DNA of 64,000 nucleotides, taken from NCBI RefSeq assembly GCF_014841135.1, contig NZ_JACYTN010000016.1, forward strand, positions 1-64,000, read 5' to 3'. The stretch's first letter is position 1, and every line of letters starts with the position of its first letter. The DNA is from Paenibacillus arenosi (GTDB lineage: Bacteria > Bacillota > Bacilli > Paenibacillales > Paenibacillaceae). This document shows, piece by piece, positions 60,324 through 64,000 of this stretch. A model generated the notes under the pieces. The model ran no database searches. It saw only the letters and a program-made list of their open reading frames with translations, and was not told the DNA's origin. The translations under genes were made by a program, and so were the position numbers.

Positions 60324-62591
60324 ATGCCAACACAACTAACGAAGCCTGCGGCTGCGAACATTCGCTGGCAGTCGCATCCTTATGGAATATCCGCTCAAGC
60401 TACATGCCCAACGGCTGAATCCGCGCAACCCACATTCTACATGAATGAAGAGCGCACTGCTACCAACGTACCACACTCCACACCTGTCGAAAAGGGTCTC
60501 AAGCCACAAGTTAGTACCAGCGACCCTTCATCAGACAGTTGGTTCTTCGCCGCTCTTCGTGAATGCGGCCTAGATTTGCATAAAGCTCAATGCGAAGCCG
60601 TACGCCATCAGCATGGCCCTCTACTGTGCCTAGCAGGGGCTGGATCAGGTAAGACGTCCGTACTAACAGCCAGAGCCGCCTATATGATCGCCGTCCATGA
60701 AGTGCCACCTGAAGCATTATGGCTTGTTACGTTTACAAATAAAGCGGCAGCTGAAATGCGTTCAAGATTAGCTCGGCTGCCAGGGCTTACGCCCGCTATA
60801 GCAAAGCGTGTACAGGCGCGTACATTTCACTCCTTCGCTTTGACGCTGCTAAAGGCATATGCACCGCCATTTACGCTGCTGACAGAAGAACGCGCACGCC
60901 ACGGCTGGATGAGCCGTGTACTGCGAGAAATCGGGCTCCGCGATGCTGTCGAGGCAGAGACGGTACTAGCCGCCTTATCTGCCTTGAAGTCACGTGGAGA
61001 ATCTCCTAGCGATTGGCGCCCTGCTGATGAGGGCGAACGGAACTTGCAGCGTGCGATGATCCGATATGAGGAGCAGAAGCAAGCACGCGATATAAAGGAT
61101 TTCGACGATCTAATTGTCGATATCGTGAAATTGTTGGAATCTGACGCTGAGCTTACTGAGAAGCTAAGAAGACGATTCCGCTATGTAATGGCGGATGAAT
61201 TTCAAGATACGACGCCTATGCAATTAAGAATGCTTCGCCATATTGCAGACGGAAGCAGCAATCTAGCCGTATTCGGTGACGATGATCAGACCATCTATAC
61301 GTTTAATGGCGCAAACCATGAACATATTACTCAATTTCATCGTCTATATCCGGACGTCACACAAATTACGCTTGATTACAACTTCCGCTCTACTCCACCG
61401 ATTGTAGGACTTGGAAATGCGATTATCCGGTGCAATAAAGAGCGGCTGGCGAAAACGATGCGTGCTGCTGCTAAAAAAAGGGCAGAAGCATCCATCCCTA
61501 TACAAGAGGCGAAACCGCAGTACAATCGCCCAGCTACGACAGATGAGGAAGCAGAAACAGCGATTGCAAGCATCCGCAAGCTGACGGCTAGCGGACAATA
61601 TAAGCTTAGCGATATCGCAATCCTATATCGAAGTGCTCATGCGAGTCGAGCAATCGTTGAATATATGACGATTCAAAATGTTCCATTCCGTCAATTCGGT
61701 GCAGAACCGCTCTTCTATGAGCATTTGTCCGTAAAGACGCTGATTGATCATATGCGCTTAGCCCTTCATCCACGTGATCCAGATGCATTGGCGAGCGCGG
61801 TTGCGGCCTTATATGTACCTAAGGAAGCTGGCATGACCTACATCAGGCAAGCAGAAAAAACATCTGCTAAAAAATATCCACTCGTTCATTTAGCAACCTG
61901 TCCGGGATTAGCACCTTTTCAGCAGGAGGCGATCAAGCCGAGAATCCGTTATTTGAAAAAGGTAGCGCAAATGAAGCCCAATCATGCGGTGCGTGATATA
62001 CGGCGCGAATTCTATGACAAATGGCTGACGGCGATGGCTGGAGAACGAGCTACAGCTTATCAAGAAGGAACCGTCGATATGCTGGAGGAGTTGGAAACGT
62101 CGGCACAGCGCTTTGCCACCATCGAGCAGTTTCTTAAGCATATTGATGATTTAGCAGCGAAGTACGCAGCGGCATCAACGAATACTGAAGATCGATCACG
62201 TTCTCGCCAAGCTCAATCTCGCCAGACTATTCAAGCGACTCAGCAAGAGACTGAGCCAGATGCAGTGACTTTAATGACCATTCACAGGGCCAAAGGATTG
62301 GAATTCCCCTGCGTTTTTGTTATCGGGGCTTCAGAGGGTGTACTGCCGCATCGAACAGCACTGCGCCAAAACCCACCTGCCGAGCGGGAAGCCGCGTATC
62401 GCTCCAAATCTAAAGACCGTGATGAGGTCAATATGGCGCTTGTCGAAGAGGAACGCCGTTTGATGTATGTCGCGGTTAGCCGTGCTAAGGAACAATTGTA
62501 TATTAGCTCCCCTGCACAGATTCACGGCAAGCAGGCTGATGTTAGCCGCTTCATTACAGAAGCATGGTCTAGTTCTCGATTTACGAAGTAG
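60324..62591 (+). CDS. UvrD/Rep-family ATP-dependent DNA helicase (YjcD-like)
   Basis: A 755-residue superfamily 1 helicase. Motif I AGAGSGKT, Ia VTFTNKAAAEM, II MADEFQDT, III FGDDDQTIYTFNGA, IV FRSTPPIV, V MTIHRAKGLEFPCVFVIG and VI LMYVAVSRAKEQL are complete. About 75 low-complexity residues precede the motor, and the C-terminus ends soon after motif VI, without a PcrA Tudor tail, as in YjcD. It would unwind 3'-tailed DNA in repair. AAAGGAG precedes the ATG. Confidence 0.93.
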   Translation: MPTQLTKPAAANIRWQSHPYGISAQATCPTAESAQPTFYMNEERTATNVPHSTPVEKGLKPQVSTSDPSSDSWFFAALRECGLDLHKAQCEAVRHQHGPLLCLAGAGSGKTSVLTARAAYMIAVHEVPPEALWLVTFTNKAAAEMRSRLARLPGLTPAIAKRVQARTFHSFALTLLKAYAPPFTLLTEERARHGWMSRVLREIGLRDAVEAETVLAALSALKSRGESPSDWRPADEGERNLQRAMIRYEEQKQARDIKDFDDLIVDIVKLLESDAELTEKLRRRFRYVMADEFQDTTPMQLRMLRHIADGSSNLAVFGDDDQTIYTFNGANHEHITQFHRLYPDVTQITLDYNFRSTPPIVGLGNAIIRCNKERLAKTMRAAAKKRAEASIPIQEAKPQYNRPATTDEEAETAIASIRKLTASGQYKLSDIAILYRSAHASRAIVEYMTIQNVPFRQFGAEPLFYEHLSVKTLIDHMRLALHPRDPDALASAVAALYVPKEAGMTYIRQAEKTSAKKYPLVHLATCPGLAPFQQEAIKPRIRYLKKVAQMKPNHAVRDIRREFYDKWLTAMAGERATAYQEGTVDMLEELETSAQRFATIEQFLKHIDDLAAKYAAASTNTEDRSRSRQAQSRQTIQATQQETEPDAVTLMTIHRAKGLEFPCVFVIGASEGVLPHRTALRQNPPAEREAAYRSKSKDRDEVNMALVEEERRLMYVAVSRAKEQLYISSPAQIHGKQADVSRFITEAWSSSRFTK

Positions 62592-62715
62592 CAGACAGCT
62601 GACATGTTGCTTTGAAATTTTGCCCTCCTTTCCAGTATGATAGAGCTTAGGACGCAGTCAGGCGGGTAATAAATACGCGCGAACAACGACGATTGCAAGT
62701 AAAGGAGCAATGGAT

Positions 62716-63465
62716 ATGTCCGAATCTGATGTAATGTTAAAACAATACGAACAAGTGAACCAGCTCCCCACTCTTTATCAACTGGCATTGGAAGAGCTGG
62801 AGACAAAAATAAAGGTCATTCAAGCAGAGTGGAAAATACGAAACGGCTACAGCCCAATTGAGCATATTAAGACACGACTGAAGGAACCAAACAGTATTTT
62901 CAACAAAATACAGCGTAAAGGGTTCCCTCCTACATTGGATACGATTGTGAACAACATTTATGATGTTGCTGGCATGCGCATCGTGTGTGCTTTTGTGAAG
63001 GATATTTACTTCATTCTCGATCATCTCAAAGTCCGTGATGACATTCGTGTGGTTGAAATTAAAGATTACATTGAGAAGCCTAAGGCAAACGGCTATCAAA
63101 GTGTACATGTTATCGTTCAAGTACCCTTAGTGCTGTTTGACGATGTCCGTTGGGTGTATGTAGAAATTCAACTCCGCACGCTTGCAATGGATTTCTGGGC
63201 AAGCATGGAACACATTATTTTCTATAAGTTCAATAAGCATGTTCCACCGCATGTTGTGGATGAACTTGCGGAAGCAGCTCGTGCTGTAGATGAACTGGAT
63301 CGCAAAATGCTCGATCTGCGCAAAGAAATCCTCTCCTATAATGACGAGGAATGGGCGCAAGGAATGGCGAGCATGTCTTTGCAGCAGACGTACAGCAGTA
63401 AGCTTACCCTTGGCAATTTGGAACAGATGCTCAAGCAGACAGCCGAGTCTGATCCAAGATCATAA
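62716..63465 (+). CDS. small alarmone synthetase, RelQ/RelP-like
   Basis: A 249-residue single-domain (p)ppGpp synthetase. The RelA/SpoT synthetase signatures are AGMRIVCAFVKDIYFI, PKANGYQSVHVIV, VYVEIQLRTLAMDFWASMEHIIFYKF and the acidic DRKMLDLRKEI tail. There is no hydrolase or TGS/ACT domain. It makes ppGpp from GTP or GDP and ATP in stress, for example to envelope antibiotics. The ATG at 62716 has AAAGGAG 8 bases upstream; the ATG two codons earlier is too close. Confidence 0.94.
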   Translation: MSESDVMLKQYEQVNQLPTLYQLALEELETKIKVIQAEWKIRNGYSPIEHIKTRLKEPNSIFNKIQRKGFPPTLDTIVNNIYDVAGMRIVCAFVKDIYFILDHLKVRDDIRVVEIKDYIEKPKANGYQSVHVIVQVPLVLFDDVRWVYVEIQLRTLAMDFWASMEHIIFYKFNKHVPPHVVDELAEAARAVDELDRKMLDLRKEILSYNDEEWAQGMASMSLQQTYSSKLTLGNLEQMLKQTAESDPRS

Positions 63466-63694
63466 TTACGCTCGATGACTCGATTCAACTTTCAATGACA
63501 TGATGAATAATGAGCGCCATATCAACACATATTAGTACTGTGCTGGACGAAGTCTTTACGACACTTCCGAAATGGATCGTCTGGCGACCACCTACATGCC
63601 CTTGTTGTACATGCTAAACAAGCCAACTTCTTCAAAAACAAGGGCAGAGCCTCTCACCGTATCTCATTAGATACATGATGGAGGTCTCGTACAA

Positions 63695-63724
63695 GGCGAT
63701 ACCCTGATTGGGGTATCGCCTTTT
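63695..63724 (+). terminator. terminator downstream of the alarmone synthetase
   Basis: GGCGATACCC pairs perfectly with GGGTATCGCC around a 6-base loop, and TTTTC follows on the plus strand. It lies 230 bases past the stop, so the message has a long 3' end or an earlier end was missed. Confidence 0.7.
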
Positions 63725-63783
63725 CATTTTCACAACATACCCCACACGCCTCATTGCTACTATCTAACAATAGCCATCGAAAA

Positions 63784-63825
63784 AGGCCATCCACAGCTCG
63801 TCCTAACACGGCTCATGGATGACCT
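63784..63825. terminator. terminator of the VanY-type gene, bidirectional
   Basis: AGGCCATCCA (63784-63793) pairs with TGGATGACCT (63816-63825), one G-U pair. T runs follow on both strands (CTTTTT on each). It lies 65 bases past the stop of the minus-strand gene at the right edge. Confidence 0.7.
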
Positions 63826-63889
63826 CTTTTTGATACTTACTAACATATCTTATCATCAATATATAATCTCAATAAATGCGATATGCTGC

Positions 63890-64000
63890 CTATTGTAGAA
63901 ACTGCTCCAACGTTGTTCCTTGTTCAAAAATGGCTTGTGCTGCCTCTTTCCCGACATAACGGATATGCCATGGTTCGTACATGTAACCTGTAATTGCTTC
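63890..64000 (-). CDS. VanY-type D-Ala-D-Ala carboxypeptidase, C-terminal fragment cut by the window edge
   Basis: Thirty-six in-frame residues and a stop, open to the right edge. The block TGYMYEPWHIRYVG is the diagnostic EPWHxRYVG zinc-histidine motif of VanY/DdlY-type D,D-carboxypeptidases, and AAQAIFEQGTTLEQF is the usual C-terminal helix. The rest of the gene lies outside the window. It would trim peptidoglycan stem peptides outside the membrane. Confidence 0.85.
   Translation of the reverse strand, partial: EAITGYMYEPWHIRYVGKEAAQAIFEQGTTLEQFLQ

Larger units (their letters stand above)
63466..63889. other. intergenic region with convergent terminators
   Basis: About 420 bases between convergent genes. 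No coding frame is convincing. It contains the terminator at 63695 and the one at 63784. Confidence 0.4.

Noticed and set aside
1-64000. CRISPR array, rRNA or tRNA genes
   Set aside because: No regularly spaced repeats and no conserved RNA cores were seen on either strand.

Overview
The window looks like chromosome of a spore-forming, low-to-mid-GC Gram-positive of the order Bacillales, most probably Paenibacillaceae. The grounds are Spo0M, an S-layer-homology (SLH) surface protein, a ctaCDEFG-type caa3 oxidase preceded by a perfect catabolite-response (cre) element, BdbC/BdbD, a small alarmone synthetase, strong AGGAGG ribosome sites and frequent TTG starts. The species cannot be fixed from sequence alone. 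No rRNA, tRNA, CRISPR array, integrase or intact insertion sequence was seen.

Layout. 0-5 kb: a chemoreceptor, the thiol-oxidase pair bdbD-bdbC, an orphan PTS-EIIC-like membrane protein preceded by a coupled small ORF, and a CadC-type metal sensor. 5-10 kb: a DNA repair pair (RecB-family nuclease, 3-methyladenine glycosylase) and a glycerate kinase/anion permease pair. 10-19 kb: a secreted papain-like protease with a membrane-anchored partner, an SRAP-family protein with altered active-site motifs, a Yip1-family membrane protein, the SLH protein, a GC-rich chromate transporter and an MFS exporter. 18.8-23.2 kb: two-component system, BcrAB-like ABC transporter and UppP, together a plausible bacitracin/cell-envelope stress module. 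23.9-29.5 kb: a copper-chaperone/glutaredoxin pair behind a CsoR-like operator, then a TetR-controlled MFS/flavin monooxygenase/esterase operon, and VanZ.

29.7-38.1 kb is the most unusual part. Six tightly overlapping genes (KASIII-like synthase, ATP-grasp ligase, OleD-like reductase, metallo-beta-lactamase-fold hydrolase, PaaK/F390-type adenylating enzyme, GNAT/FemAB-like acyltransferase) look like a compact biosynthetic operon without a carrier protein. They are followed by an ArsR regulator and an aldehyde dehydrogenase that share an identical 20-bp operator in opposite orientation. 38.4-40.9 kb: a DUF4041/T5orf172 (GIY-YIG-like) gene sits alone in AT-rich DNA between two direct copies of one terminator hairpin, which suggests a small insertion island.

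41-45.5 kb: a YtrA-type GntR regulator with ABC transporter genes behind an operator overlapping the promoter. 45.6-51.5 kb: the cytochrome caa3 oxidase genes ctaC-D-E-F-G and ctaM (DUF420); ctaC is preceded by a long leader, a 20-codon coupled ORF, a consensus promoter and the cre site. 52-64 kb: a beta-lactamase-fold serine hydrolase, an MFS exporter, a TVP38-type membrane protein, Spo0M, an MscL channel with an added zinc-ribbon tail, a TrmB-type regulator, a zinc-ribbon coiled-coil protein, a UvrD/YjcD-like helicase, a RelQ/RelP-like (p)ppGpp synthetase, and the C-terminus of a VanY-type carboxypeptidase at the right edge.

All assignments come from reading motifs and context by eye; no database search was run.
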